From NCBI RefSeq assembly GCF_016808095.1, contig NC_068980.1:5676501-5740500 (forward strand): a DNA stretch of 64,000 nt, read 5' to 3'. Positions 36,420 to 46,677 of the stretch are shown here, in pieces. The stretch's first letter is position 1. Each line of letters starts with the position of its first letter. The notes beneath the pieces are model-generated. The model had not been told where the DNA came from. It saw only the letters and a program-made list of their open reading frames with translations, and ran no database searches. This DNA is from Vigna angularis. Taxonomy: Eukaryota; Streptophyta; Magnoliopsida; Fabales; Fabaceae. The position numbers were made by a program, and so were the translations under genes.

Positions 36420-36729
36420 TCTCTCAATTCGACACTGAAATCATGGTAAAATATGCTATTATCAACTTGCTTTGAGATTACGGTGAATGATCGTCAAATG
36501 TGAATCCTCGTGAAGATAAAGAAGACCTCTAGCTATGCCTGTTATGATTTTGTGTCGCTTTTCCCAATCCAATTGTGCCCGCCCAACTTCATCTACAAAC
36601 CAAAGCCAAGATACGATATTCTCAACGAGTTAGAATGTTTATAAATGAAGAATAAATGGTTCGATTCCTTAATTTTGACTTGCCAAATATGAAGAAATCG
36701 AGGCTTTTGTTGGGAACAAATTCATACAC
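36420..36729 (-). pseudogene. Receptor-like kinase pseudogene, 3' part (kinase core)
   Basis: This continues the kinase reading interrupted at 41875. On the minus strand it reads YEFVPNKSLDFFIFG, an intron, then [20 protein letters not shown] and [18 protein letters not shown]. These are subdomains V-VIb of a cysteine-rich receptor-like kinase (CRK/DUF26 family). The catalytic HRD triad reads HRN. The intron donor is GC rather than GT, and a stop follows LKAS. Kinase subdomains VII-XI are absent, so the gene was also truncated here. Confidence 0.85.
36725..36729. repeat. Target site duplication (left) of the gypsy element
   Basis: TACAC immediately left of the LTR. The partner TACAC is at 41875-41879. 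Confidence 0.95.
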
Positions 36730-37040
36730 TGTTAGGTTCTTTAATCAAGAACCTAATGTAACTCACTTCTCTTCACTCAAACACCACACAAGAGTACTGA
36801 AAACAATGATTCTTTATTCATCAAACAGTCAAAGATACAATGCAGAGAGCTTAACCTCTCCCAATCAGGTTACACGTTCCTGACGACCAAAAGTATTTAC
36901 TTCGCTAGCTCCCTCAACCTACCCTCTCGGCCCCTATATACAACCCTCCTAACTACCCACTCTAACTGCCTTGGCAGTTAGGTTATGTATCGGTATGTGT
37001 ACCGGTTTTCCTTCTACTATATACCAATAAAGGCCTATCA
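36730..37040 (-). repeat. 3' LTR of the gypsy element
   Basis: 311 bp with TGTTAGG...CCTATCA ends on the plus strand. The only difference seen from the partner LTR is A versus G in the GTTAGGTTRTGTATC block. The C-terminal tail of the polyprotein frame runs into it, to a stop at 36983. Confidence 0.96.
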
Positions 37041-37186
37041 ATACCCCCCTCGCCTAAAACAACCTTGTCCCCAAGGTTGAATTCAGGATACTGTTCCTGA
37101 ATAGTAGCCACATCTTCCCAGGTCGCTCCCTCAAGGCCTCCTTCTTGCCACTCTATCAGGACTTGGGGGACTGCAACTTCACCCAA
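36983..37186 (-). CDS. Chromodomain-like C-terminal tail of gypsy polyprotein (after in-frame TAG)
   Basis: This 67-codon stretch is in the same frame as the polymerase ORF and is separated from it only by a TAG at 37187-37189. It contains QVLIEWQEG and ATWEDVATIQEQYPEF, matching the chromodomain-type C terminus of chromoviral integrases, which steers insertion to particular chromatin. It ends inside the 3' LTR. The TAG probably removes it from most product unless it is read through. Confidence 0.8.
   Translation of the reverse strand: MGEVAVPQVLIEWQEGGLEGATWEDVATIQEQYPEFNLGDKVVLGEGGIDRPLLVYSRRKTGTHTDT
37041..37055 (-). other. Polypurine tract
   Basis: On the minus strand GCGAGGGGGGTAT directly precedes the 3' LTR, where plus-strand DNA synthesis is primed. 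Confidence 0.8.
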
Positions 37187-39895
37187 CTACCGTTGCCTCC
37201 TTTCCAAAATTCGCACAGGCCAAAATAGGGGCCCCTCAGCTTGCAGCTCCCTTGGCAATTCCTTTTCCACTATCTGCTCCCCCACCGCCTTCTTTAACTG
37301 AGACACGTGAAAGATCGGATGAATCCTAGCTGTCTCGGGCAACTGTAGACGAAAAGCAACCTTGCCCACCTGTTGTAACACCTGGAAAGGCCCAAAGTAA
37401 CGTGCTGCAAGTTTAGGATGTAAACGGGTTGGCATGGAAGTCTGCCTGTGGGGCCTGATCCGCAAATAAACCCAGTCGCCCACCTTAATATCCGCTTCCC
37501 TCCTCTTTTTATTCGCCTGTTGTACCATAGCCTCCTGCGCTTGCTTAAGATGTTGCTGCAATTGCCGCAACGCTTCATCGCGAGTAATCAAATCTTGCGC
37601 CACCGTTTCAACCGCTGTTTCCCCTGGAATAAATCGACTCAACGCTGGTGGGGAACGTCCATACACAATCTCAAAAGGGGAACATCTCGCTGCAGCCTGA
37701 TAACTGGTATTGTACCAGTATTCTGCCCAAGGTAAAACCGTCTTCCATCCCCTGGGTTGTTCGGAACAAAAACACATCAAATACCCCTCAAGAATCCTAT
37801 TCATCACCTCTGTTTGACCATCCGTTTCTGGATGGTACGCTGTACTCATTTTGAGCTGGGTACCCTGCAGTTTAAAGAGTTCTTTCCAGAATATACTGAG
37901 AAATAGAGGGTCCCTATCACTTACGATCGATGTAGGAATCCCATGTAATCGGACTACCTCTTGAGTGAACGTCTCTGCCACTGTACGTGCTGAATAAGGA
38001 TGTCTTAACGCGATAAAGTGGCCATACTTACTCAGTCTATCTACCACCACTAAGATAGCGTCAAAGCCTTGAGATTTGGGCAGCTTAACAATAAAATCTA
38101 GGCTCACCTCTTCCCAAATCGCCTGCGGAATGGGCAGCGGTTGTAATAACCCTTGAGGTGATGCCGCCAGATACTTATGTTGTTGGCAGATCACGCACGC
38201 AGCCACGAATTCGGTCACCGTTTTTTTCATCCCCACCCAATATAAGGACTGAGCGATTCTCATGTATGTTCGAAATACTTCCGAATGTCCCCCAGTGTTA
38301 GTCACGTGAAATTCAGCTAACAATCTAGGAATCCAGCTGGATTTGGCCGACAAAACCAACCTCCCCTTATAATGCAAGCGGTCCTTCTCCAAAGTATAGG
38401 CCGCATGTGTATTCGGATCCCTTCTTACATCTTCGATGATCCTTCTAAGTGTGTCATCCGCCTCTACTTCCTTCAAAACGTCTTGGAAATCATGCCAATA
38501 AGGTCGGGATATAGTGCTCATCTCCAGCTCTTCCATCTCCCCTTCGCCCTTTCTAGACAAGGCATCCGCTACTTTATTTGCACTCCCCGGTTTGTACACT
38601 ATGTCAAAATCATAGCCCATCAATTTGGCTATCCAATTCTGCTGACTATAAGTTGTAATCCTCTGCTCCAATAGATATTTAAGGCTGCGCTGATCTGTAT
38701 GCACCACAAACTTTCTCCCCAACAGATACGGCCTCCAGTGTTGAATGGCCATCACCAAAGCCATTAATTCCTTTTCATAAATGGATTTTGCCAGAGATCC
38801 TGTGGACAAAGCTCGGCTAAAAAACGCAATGGGCTTCCGGTTTTGCATCAAGACCGCACCAACACCTCCCCCTGAAGCATCGCACTCGAGGTGAAACTCC
38901 TGAGTAAAATCAGGTAGTACTAAAACTGGTGCAGATGTGATAGCGGCCTTCAGGGCTGCCATGGCTGTTTCGGCTTTCTCCGTCCACTCATACTTCCCCT
39001 TTTTTAACAACTCCGTTAATGGTCTGGCCAGTTCCCCATATTTCTGCACAAATCTTCTATAGTAACCTGTCAAACCCAAAAAGCCTCTCAAAGCTTTCAA
39101 GTTCTTCGATGCTCCCCATTCTACGATTGCTTTAATTTTATCTTGGTCCATCTCCACCCCCTGCTCCGAAATCTGATGACCCAGATAATGGACCCGTCGC
39201 TTTCCAAACTCACAGTTCTTTGGATTTGCAACCCACCCGTGCTGTTCCAGTAGCTGCAACACCATCTTCAAATGCGTCAGATGTTCGTCCCAAGTGGGGC
39301 TGTAAACCAGAATATCGTCGAAGAAGACGAGCACCCACTTCCTCAAATAAGCTGCCATTAAATCATTCATCGCACTTTGGAAGGTGGCCGGCGCATTTGT
39401 TAGCCCAAATGGCATCACCAGAAACTCGAAGTGGCCTTGGTGGGTTCGGAAGGCCGTCTTCGAGATATCCGCGGCGCCCATCCTTATCTGATGATAGCCG
39501 ACCTTCAGATCCAGTTTGGAGAAATATCTGGCCCCCTTGAGTTCATCCAGCAATTCCTCAATAACTGGGATCGGAAATTTATCCGGAACCGTGGCTTTGT
39601 TCAGAGCCCGGTAGTCCACGCAAAACCGCCAACTCCCATCCTTTTTCTTTATCAAAATGACTGGACTCGAGTACGGGCTTTGACTGGGTCTTATAATGCC
39701 CGCTTTCAGCATGTCAGCAACTTGCTTCTCAATCTCCTCTTTCATTAGATATGGATATCTATATGGCCGGACATTGATAGGATTTGTTCCTTCTTTCAAT
39801 ACTATTTTATGCTCCAAATTACGACTAGGAGGCAACCCTTCTCTCTCCTGGAACACGCGTCCGTGGGCTTGCAGGACAGCTCGTAATTCCACTAC
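37187..39895 (-). CDS. pol: Gypsy pol: reverse transcriptase, RNase H, integrase
   Basis: This frame of about 902 codons follows directly, in frame, after the TAG that ends gag. It has no ATG at its start, so expression must depend on read-through or another mechanism. Reverse transcriptase spans about residues 35-240, with YRALNK, FSKLDLKVGYHQIRM and the FFDDILVYS active site (about 190). RNase H starts at about 335 (ECDASGGG, HTDQRSLKYLL). The integrase zinc region is at about 528-570, ending CVICQQHK. The catalytic Asp-Asp-35-Glu residues are near 599, 659 and 695 (SLDFIV, SDRD, DGQTE). The frame is open throughout. It copies the element RNA and inserts the DNA. Confidence 0.95.
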   Translation of the reverse strand, partial: VVELRAVLQAHGRVFQEREGLPPSRNLEHKIVLKEGTNPINVRPYRYPYLMKEEIEKQVADMLKAGIIRPSQSPYSSPVILIKKKDGSWRFCVDYRALNKATVPDKFPIPVIEELLDELKGARYFSKLDLKVGYHQIRMGAADISKTAFRTHQGHFEFLVMPFGLTNAPATFQSAMNDLMAAYLRKWVLVFFDDILVYSPTWDEHLTHLKMVLQLLEQHGWVANPKNCEFGKRRVHYLGHQISEQGVEMDQDKIKAIVEWGASKNLKALRGFLGLTGYYRRFVQKYGELARPLTELLKKGKYEWTEKAETAMAALKAAITSAPVLVLPDFTQEFHLECDASGGGVGAVLMQNRKPIAFFSRALSTGSLAKSIYEKELMALVMAIQHWRPYLLGRKFVVHTDQRSLKYLLEQRITTYSQQNWIAKLMGYDFDIVYKPGSANKVADALSRKGEGEMEELEMSTISRPYWHDFQDVLKEVEADDTLRRIIEDVRRDPNTHAAYTLEKDRLHYKGRLVLSAKSSWIPRLLAEFHVTNTGGHSEVFRTYMRIAQSLYWVGMKKTVTEFVAACVICQQHKYLAASPQGLLQPLPIPQAIWEEVSLDFIVKLPKSQGFDAILVVVDRLSKYGHFIALRHPYSARTVAETFTQEVVRLHGIPTSIVSDRDPLFLSIFWKELFKLQGTQLKMSTAYHPETDGQTEVMNRILEGYLMCFCSEQPRGWKTVLPWAEYWYNTSYQAAARCSPFEIVYGRSPPALSRFIPGETAVETVAQDLITRDEALRQLQQHLKQAQEAMVQQANKKRREADIKVGDWVYLRIRPHRQTSMPTRLHPKLAARYFGPFQVLQQVGKVAFRLQLPETARIHPIFHVSQLKKAVGEQIVEKELPRELQAEGPLFWPVRILERRQR

Positions 39896-41521
39896 CTATG
39901 CTGCTGTCAAATCGTGCGCCACCTCACCCCCTGTTTCCTGCTCCACTACACCTAACTCCCATACGAGTGCCCATGAGTCACCATCCATTATCTTCCATAA
40001 TTCTCTGGGTTCCACCAGCTGTCGAGATAAGGCGGGGTCTCCCCGGATAGTTATCTTCTCGTTCCCCACTCCAAACCTCATCGACATCTCCCGCCAATTG
40101 ATTACGACTTCTCCCAGTTTAGCCAACCAGGCAATTCCCAAGACGACGTCCACACCCCCCAATTCAAACACATACAACTCTTCTTCCACCGTAGTGACGC
40201 CCAAACTTATTCGAACTTTCTCGCATCTCCCCCTCGTCACTTTCTTATGCCCATCACCCAAACTCACAGTATACGATGGAGTATCCATCACTGGCAGCTC
40301 CAACTCCTCAACCACTCTCCGGCTAATGAAGTTGTGACTGGCCCCACTGTCAATTAGGATTACTACTCGCTTTTCCTGGATTAATCCTGTCAACTTCATC
40401 GTCTTTGGCGGCGTTAACCCCTCCGTGGAACATGCCGAGAGTTCCATCGGTTTTGTCTCCTCGCCTGCGTCTTCCTCCGATTCTTCCCCCTCGTCCTCCG
40501 CCAACAATAAGACCCTCAGGTTTTTCTCTGAGCACCGATGGCCTGGAGCGAAAGGGCCCCCACATTGGAAACATCTCCCTTCTGCCCTCCTTTTTAGGTA
40601 CTCTGGGTACGGTAAGTTTCGTACCATTCTTCCTCCTCCTCCGCCTCCGGTAATCGTATTTCCCCTCGCGTTGGTGTTACTGGCCATTGACGACCCTACC
40701 TGTCTGGTAGCTCCTCCCCCCTCTGCCCCACTGGACCGACTTGCAGAGTTACGATCCCCGTCTCCCCTAACGATCGTTGAAGAAGCTCGTACACTCACCG
40801 GGTTCACCCTTCCTCCATGCCAGACTACACCCCGTGCTCGGTTCATTGCGTCTTCCACGTCCCTCGCAACCCTTACCGCACTCATGAAACCCTGGGGATC
40901 TTGGATTCGCACTTGCCCTTTTATCTCTTCCTGTAACCCAGCTAGGAAGAACCCCAATATCAACTCCTCCGATAACCCTTGTGTCTGTCCCAATAGCATC
41001 TCAAAGCTCCTAACGTATTCCTCCACTGTGCCTCCTTGCCTTAATGTGGCTAATTGTTCGTATACGGTGCCCCTAAACCCTCCTCCAAAGCGGTTAATCA
41101 GTCCCGCCTTCAGACCCGTCCAAGAACGATTCTTGGTCTTCTCTTTCCAATATTTGAACCAGTAACTCGCGCTCCCCTCCATACTGATGTAGGCCAGTTC
41201 TACCTTATCTTCCTCTGCCACCTTTTGAATATCAAAGAATCGTTCCGCCCGGTTAATCCAGCTATGTGGTTCCACTCCTTCAAACGAAGGTAACTCGACC
41301 CTTTTCCGCCAGTTTTGGTGAATTCCCCCGTTGTCGTACCTTACTTGGTTATCATTCACTGAATTGCTACTTCCATCCAAGCCACCCCCTTGATTATTGT
41401 GGCCTCCACCTGTCCCTCTTATCAGTTGCTGTATATCGCGCCTGATCGCCGCTGTCTCCTCTTTGATTCCCTCCATCGTCATCTCCAAATTGTCTAATCT
41501 TTCCTCCGTCTGGCTTCCCAT
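39896..41521 (-). CDS. gag: Gypsy gag-protease polyprotein
   Basis: 541 residues starting 43 bases inside the 5' LTR boundary. The capsid region is at about 75-230 (PHSWINRAERFF, SYWFKYWKEKT, EEYVRSFEMLL). A zinc knuckle CFQCGGPFAPGHRC is at 317-330, and a retropepsin active site ILIDSGASHNFI is at about 388-399. The protein forms the cytoplasmic particle and the protease cleaves it. The ORF ends in TAG (39898-39896), and pol continues in the same frame. An N-terminal coiled coil (residues about 5-35) is likely. Confidence 0.95.
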   Translation of the reverse strand: MGSQTEERLDNLEMTMEGIKEETAAIRRDIQQLIRGTGGGHNNQGGGLDGSSNSVNDNQVRYDNGGIHQNWRKRVELPSFEGVEPHSWINRAERFFDIQKVAEEDKVELAYISMEGSASYWFKYWKEKTKNRSWTGLKAGLINRFGGGFRGTVYEQLATLRQGGTVEEYVRSFEMLLGQTQGLSEELILGFFLAGLQEEIKGQVRIQDPQGFMSAVRVARDVEDAMNRARGVVWHGGRVNPVSVRASSTIVRGDGDRNSASRSSGAEGGGATRQVGSSMASNTNARGNTITGGGGGGRMVRNLPYPEYLKRRAEGRCFQCGGPFAPGHRCSEKNLRVLLLAEDEGEESEEDAGEETKPMELSACSTEGLTPPKTMKLTGLIQEKRVVILIDSGASHNFISRRVVEELELPVMDTPSYTVSLGDGHKKVTRGRCEKVRISLGVTTVEEELYVFELGGVDVVLGIAWLAKLGEVVINWREMSMRFGVGNEKITIRGDPALSRQLVEPRELWKIMDGDSWALVWELGVVEQETGGEVAHDLTAA

Positions 41522-41543
41522 GGCTGATTCCTCTCCTCCTTGT

Positions 41544-41561
41544 ATCCGGCAGGTCGGACCA
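41544..41561 (-). other. Primer binding site, complementary to tRNA-Tyr
   Basis: The plus strand reads ATCCGGCAGGTCGGACCA, which equals the 3' end of plant tRNA-Tyr including CCA as I recall it. It begins two bases inside the 5' LTR. Many chromoviruses use initiator Met tRNA instead, so this is a distinguishing mark. Confidence 0.75.
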
Positions 41562-41563
41562 AA

Positions 41564-41874
41564 TGTTAGGTTCTTTAATCAAGAACCTAATGTAACTCAC
41601 TTCTCTTCACTCAAACACCACACAAGAGTACTGAAAACAATGATTCTTTATTCATCAAACAGTCAAAGATACAATGCAGAGAGCTTAACCTCTCCCAATC
41701 AGGTTACACGTTCCTGACGACCAAAAGTATTTACTTCGCTAGCTCCCTCAACCTACCCTCTCGGCCCCTATATACAACCCTCCTAACTACCCACTCTAAC
41801 TGCCTTGGCAGTTAGGTTGTGTATCGGTATGTGTACCGGTTTTCCTTCTACTATATACCAATAAAGGCCTATCA
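41564..41874 (-). repeat. 5' LTR of the gypsy element
   Basis: 311 bp, one mismatch to the partner at 36730-37040. A TATATA motif in CCCCTATATACAA sits in the LTR. Followed on the right by the TACAC duplication. Confidence 0.96.
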
Positions 41875-43262
41875 TACACCAATAGTCTTTCTCTTCTTTC
41901 CAAGCAATATCCTATCATCAATTTGGCCACTAACATCACCTCACTCTTAAACTCAATTTCTCCTTAGAGGGAGTTCTTGGACAACCTTTTGACTGCAAAA
42001 TCCTGACCATTGGAGAGCTTACCCTGAAAATTTAAAGTTTATGAATGTAAGTCAAGGTAACGGCCTATCAGGTATACCACTATATTTTGTAGATGTGATG
42101 TACATCTTTTTGTGACACTGTTATATTTACCTTTTAAACATGTCTAAATCCTCCTTCTCCTAGCCTATTTGCATCAGAAAAGTCGTTTGTAGCCGTCATG
42201 ATTGTGGATAAGTCCAATTGCAATGTCTCTATTGATGTGATTTCATCATGATTTTCAGCTTGAACTGGGAATGAGTCGCAACAAATCAATTCTCCAAATG
42301 GAATTCTGCTTCATTTTAGGAAAATATTCTTCTTATAGAAACTTACTTGCTTATTTATGATAACAATAATAACTTTCTTTTGGGAACTTGGTAGAACTTA
42401 TAATATAAAATTTATGATATCTCCTATTTATTATAGCTGACATGTTAAAGTTAAGTGATACTTGGCATAAGTTTATTTAGACTATTTGTATTATGTGAAT
42501 CAGAAATTCTACACCTAATTATTTTGGATAAGCTGATTTTCAGACATTTTAAAAAAGTTTCTATTCTTTCTCCAAATGCATTTTATTATATAAACACCTA
42601 TTACTGCAAGTGGCCTTTTTTCATTTTACTATTTCCTGACAGTGATTGAACCATGCACTTTTTTTTCCAACAGTGGAAGAAATTTCAAATTCTATTATCA
42701 TTGTGGGTAGCAACCATAGTGTACTTCTTCAGTTTTACCCTATTAACTCCATTGCAGATAGCAAAGGAGTAAATCAACAAATATCATAATAAAAGAGAAT
42801 GTGATGTTAGCTTACCTTCAATCTGTTTCCGTGACTTCCTCATTCTTAAACAGATGCACATAAGAATTACTAGTGTGACAAAGGCTATTGCTATTACAGT
42901 TAGAGAAGTGTTGCTCTTTCCTGCCAAAACAAAAACTTCAATAATTAGTATATTTATAGGATTGAGGATAATAAGTTAGTTCTCAACAAGTCTAATCACT
43001 TTCATGGAAAATAATTTTATCAAAAAGTGTTTCAATTTTGTAGGTTGAGAAACGGTAAAATGCACTAACTAATTTCTTAAAATTTATTAAAATCATCAAA
43101 TTTTGAGTTTCAACATTTCAAGGAGTTGACGTTTACCTTCTGTAGACAAGGTATCTATCGGAGGAGGAGGAAGAGCAGGCACATTTGGTGCTGGTGCTGG
43201 TGATGCTGGTATTTCAACATTGGTGGCATGATGATACCCATTGAAAGTAAAATAAGACTTCA
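41875..43262 (-). pseudogene. Cysteine-rich receptor-like kinase pseudogene, 5' part
   Basis: Minus-strand exons in order: a Pro/Ala-rich linker (about 43262-43137), a transmembrane exon (42920-42816; VIAIAFVTLVILMCICL followed by basic RMRKSRK), kinase start (42258-42131; STIMTATNDFSDANRLGEGG) and ATP-site exon (42023-41875; GQDFAVKRLSKNS). This is the exon order of the CRK/DUF26 family. Lesions: the glycine-rich loop ends in TAA where VYKG is expected, and a second TAA lies after SKNSL. The last exon is cut by the gypsy insertion and resumes at 36729. The extracellular DUF26 domains are not seen. CRKs are plasma-membrane stress and defence kinases; this copy is dead. Confidence 0.85.
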
Positions 43263-44031
43263 TGAGAGTTTATTATAAGATCGTGGCATTGTAGTTGCTG
43301 TAATGCAATCTTTATAAAGGCCTACATATTGATGTTCAAAGTTGTTCTTTAACAGTTTAGATGAGGCAAGGTAGTATCACTCTTGGTTAGGTGTGTTTGT
43401 TCATTATTCTAACACTAATGCATTGGATCTTGTTAGAATTCTGGGTGCTTTTACGCGGTAGCATATCTTGTTCATCCTTGTTGAGTTCTTCTCTTCTTGG
43501 GAGAAAACCGACCTGTTTGCTTATTTATTTTATGCAGTGGGTTTTTCCTGGTTTCCTCTATCTAGGAACCTAACAGTTAGTCATCATGCTATTCTATTAG
43601 GATCGATAACTATGAATTTAATTGATGTTAAAAGTGTGTTCTAAAAGAATAATGTGACTTTTCTATGGAGTTGTTACCAGAGCTAGTTTTTGTATTTCTG
43701 TATCTGTGATGTGACACTGAAAACAACCTATTTTTTTCATCATGAAAGAACACCATCCACTATCTGCTTTATCTGAAATGTTAATTGATTGTCAAATATT
43801 GATTTATTCAAGTCCTGCTTAATAATTCTGAATCTATGGCTGACAGTAAGTTTTGGATTCTTTGATGATATTTATGTCCCTGCACATCATATGCCCTACC
43901 CAAACCACTTTGTTGAGGAATACTTTTATTATTAAACTTACTTATAATTTAAGCATTTTCAGAAGATATCTTGTGTTGTTTCTAGTTCTACTTGCCATTT
44001 CTTCATTGTGAGTTTGGTTTTTACCATATAG
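43263..44031. other. No gene seen
   Basis: Between the kinase and ClpX fragments there is AT-rich sequence with one short low-quality ORF. The DUF26 exons expected upstream of the kinase linker are absent. Confidence 0.45.
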
Positions 44032-44269
44032 GCAACAGAGTTCAATGTTCAAGCAGCTCAACAAGGGATTGTTTACATTGATGAAGTGGACAAGATAACT
44101 AAGAAGGTTCTTTTCTAATTTTAATGGCTAAGTTCATAAATGGCCTTCCACTATAGCTTTAAATTTTTAAATGCTATATTATATATTACAGGCTGAAAGG
44201 TTGAATATTAGCCGAGATGTTTCTGGTGAGGGTGTTCAGCAGGCATTATTAAAAATGCTGGAAGGAACT
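44032..44269 (+). pseudogene. CLPX: ClpX (Clp protease ATPase) fragment, two exons
   Basis: Two exon-like pieces, 44032-44106 (25 codons) and 44192-44269 (26 codons), with AG and GT borders, encode EFNVQAAQQGIVYIDEVDKI and [20 protein letters not shown]. The first contains the Walker B motif VYIDEVDK. ClpX is the AAA+ unfoldase of mitochondrial ClpXP. The pieces are clean, but the neighbouring exons (Walker A before, sensor and C-terminal domains after) are absent within reach, so this is a captured or duplicated fragment rather than a gene. Confidence 0.85.
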
Positions 44270-46140
44270 GTAAGTAAAATAATTCCAAAACGTAGTTGTT
44301 AATAATTGGTTTACTTCTTTGTAAAGTAAGTGCTAAGTGAACTCATTGAGTTGTTTGTATTTGTCTCCTATTTAATTATAACCCTTAAGTGTTGGGCATA
44401 AGAAGGTAGTATCTTTTATATTTTGTGCCTAAGTTTTTCAAAATGATAAGTAATTTCAAAAATAGGATTGTGAGGAAAGAAAGGAGTGTGAGGGCAAAGT
44501 ATTTAAATAGAAATTATTGGTAGCTTCACTATACAGATCTCAGTTTATAAACTTCAGGGGGTGTCAGAGGATGGAAGCCATTCATTTCCACCACTCTTCT
44601 TTTCTTACTTCTAAAAGAACTTCAAAATTTAAATCCTCACTCCATAGCATAGCTTGAATGATTAGTTTAGTGGTATACCTATGATATTGGTTGATTGTGT
44701 ATAGGTTTAGGAAGTGATAGATTGGTTTGATATTGATGATGGTGTGATATTTAAAGAATTGGTGATGTAAAGATGATGAAAAAAGAATATGGAAACTCCT
44801 ACCTTTCTACTTTGTTAGCAGACAAAACTAAACTTTCACTCACTTTACACTAAAATTTACCTTCTTTTATCAAAATAAAAAGTCTCAAAGGTTTGAAAAA
44901 CTATGAAATTGGGAATAGTATATGATAGTGCAGTAGTACTAAAATACAAGGGTTTTAGTTAGTAGGAAAAGCTCAAGTTTTGACCTAAGGATTAAAAAAT
45001 AATTATTTCATGTTTAATTATAAGGATATCGGAAGACGTGTTTTTGGGGTTTTCACTTTATATCGTAAAAATACAAATTTTTACAACCTTCCCTTTAATT
45101 AATTATTTAATAAATGCAGAAAGGTATGTTAGAGAGAATGTACTACAGAGTTCGTCCTTAACATTTATTTCTTTCTGAATAATATCTTAGATATTATTTT
45201 ATATTTATATTTTGTCTAATGTATTTAAATTTTTATATAGTTTATTCATTGGAATCCAAACTTTACTATAAATCACAAATTGCAAACGACCCGCATACAC
45301 CATAAACATCACAATCTGATTGTTTACTCATCCAAATAGTTCTTTCTTCTCATCATCCCAATACTTTAGTTGCCTTATCTTCTGAAATATATAAACAATT
45401 TTTTTCTAAAGTCACAATATTTTGAAAAAAAATATAACAATTTTATTTTGAATAATTTTCTTGCTTATGGATTCATTTTAAATTCACATGAACGAGAAAA
45501 CGAAGTATATGTACTTTTATGCCTATATTTGTGCTTTCTAAAATCCAATATTGTTTGTTTTCTAAGGAAGAATAGAGATACTGATTATCATTCTCTACAT
45601 ATTTGTTAATTTTTCTATTTTTTCTTTATGTTCATTTCATTCTAATTTCTATATGTTAGTGTAAGGTTTTTTTGTATTGTTCTATTATTTTTTTTCTTTC
45701 TCGCTCTGGTGAACTATCAAGGTTTGAAGTCCCTTTCTGTTGTGTAAAGATTGTTGATTGCTGTAGTACATTTTCTAATTTTTTTGTCGACATATTATAA
45801 TTAAACTTTTTGATTCTTCATTCTTGTTATCAGTTATGGATACTCTTCTTGACGCCATTCTCCAATGCATCTTGTCCCGAATCACCAATGCTCATGACAT
45901 ACTATCCTAAAGGATGTCTTAACTGGTACGCAATCAATCATCCAGTGTTAAATAATTCTAAACTTAAAGAGCATCTTCCTCCATATTTAACTAATGTCAT
46001 TCAATCAACCTTGACTCTCTGATACATCTTCAATTCATTAAAAAAGATGAAAGAAAAAGGCTACAAAATTGTTGCCATAGTGGTGAATTAATAGCTCACA
46101 CATTATATATTAATTGGATGTACTCTTTCTTTTGCACAAA
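44270..46140. other. Intergenic, mostly AT-rich
   Basis: No supported gene. A weak F-box-like frame starts at 45836 but breaks after about 24 codons. Confidence 0.45.
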
Positions 46141-46144
46141 CTTT

Positions 46145-46322
46145 TGAACCATTTGATACAATTTGAAGCAGTTGCTTTGACTTTGCCGAAACCACCCTTA
46201 GAACCTGAATTCTTGTTCTTGTCTATTTCCTTTTGAGATCTTGTCACATCATCTTCCATGGTACCAATACCACCAGCACCCCATTGATCTGTCCAACTTG
46301 GAGCTTTGCTTGCAATCTTTCC
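46145..46322 (-). pseudogene. Fragment of a small conserved plant protein
   Basis: Minus-strand codons read KIASKAPSWTDQWGAGGIG, then MEDD and SKGGFGKVKATA. I recognise this as resembling a short, widely conserved plant protein of unknown function that has APSWADQWG near its N terminus. A stop codon lies just upstream and no start is in frame. It is probably a retroposed or duplicated piece. The assignment is from memory of the family and is moderately uncertain. Confidence 0.45.
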
Positions 46323-46677
46323 TTGATGCCATCACCATAAAACAACCTTAAACCTTTCTGATACGAAGATACACAATCTCAACAAATCATTACTACAGTG
46401 TCTGTGGTGAAAACTTGAGACAGAAAAGCTTAAAGACAGGAGCAATACCCCCAAATGGAATGACCGAGATTTTGACGTAGAAGAATGGTTGATGAAAGAC
46501 TAGAAATTTAAAAGGTATAGAAGAAAGGACTGAAGGAAATGTTATATATATTGAAATGTGATGTTACATTGCTTTTCCTTTTCCTAATTTATCTTTATCT
46601 TTTCATAACAGGACTTGACAACTCACCTATATGTTTGAGTACATGTTAAGAATTGTGAACGCCTTACAAGTGTGTCC

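Larger units (their letters stand above)
36730..41874 (-). mobile_element. Full-length young Ty3/gypsy chromovirus-type retrotransposon
   Basis: A 5,145-bp element read on the minus strand: 5' LTR at 41564-41874, primer binding site, gag-protease, reverse transcriptase-RNase H-integrase, chromodomain-like tail, polypurine tract, 3' LTR at 36730-37040. The 311-bp LTRs differ at one base by my reading, so insertion is very recent. The 5-bp duplication TACAC flanks it. It lies inside the kinase exon of a receptor-like kinase pseudogene. Size, short LTRs and chromodomain-like tail suggest the Reina-type group of chromoviruses (inference). Two in-frame TAG codons interrupt the coding region. Confidence 0.96.

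Noticed and set aside
40350..41293. Multiple ORFs antisense or out of frame within gag
   Set aside because: Shadows of the gag frame in the gypsy element.
45836..46022. F-box-like start (MDTLLDAILQCILSRITNAH)
   Set aside because: Only about 24 residues resemble an F-box before a stop; nothing supports the rest, so it is not annotated as a gene.
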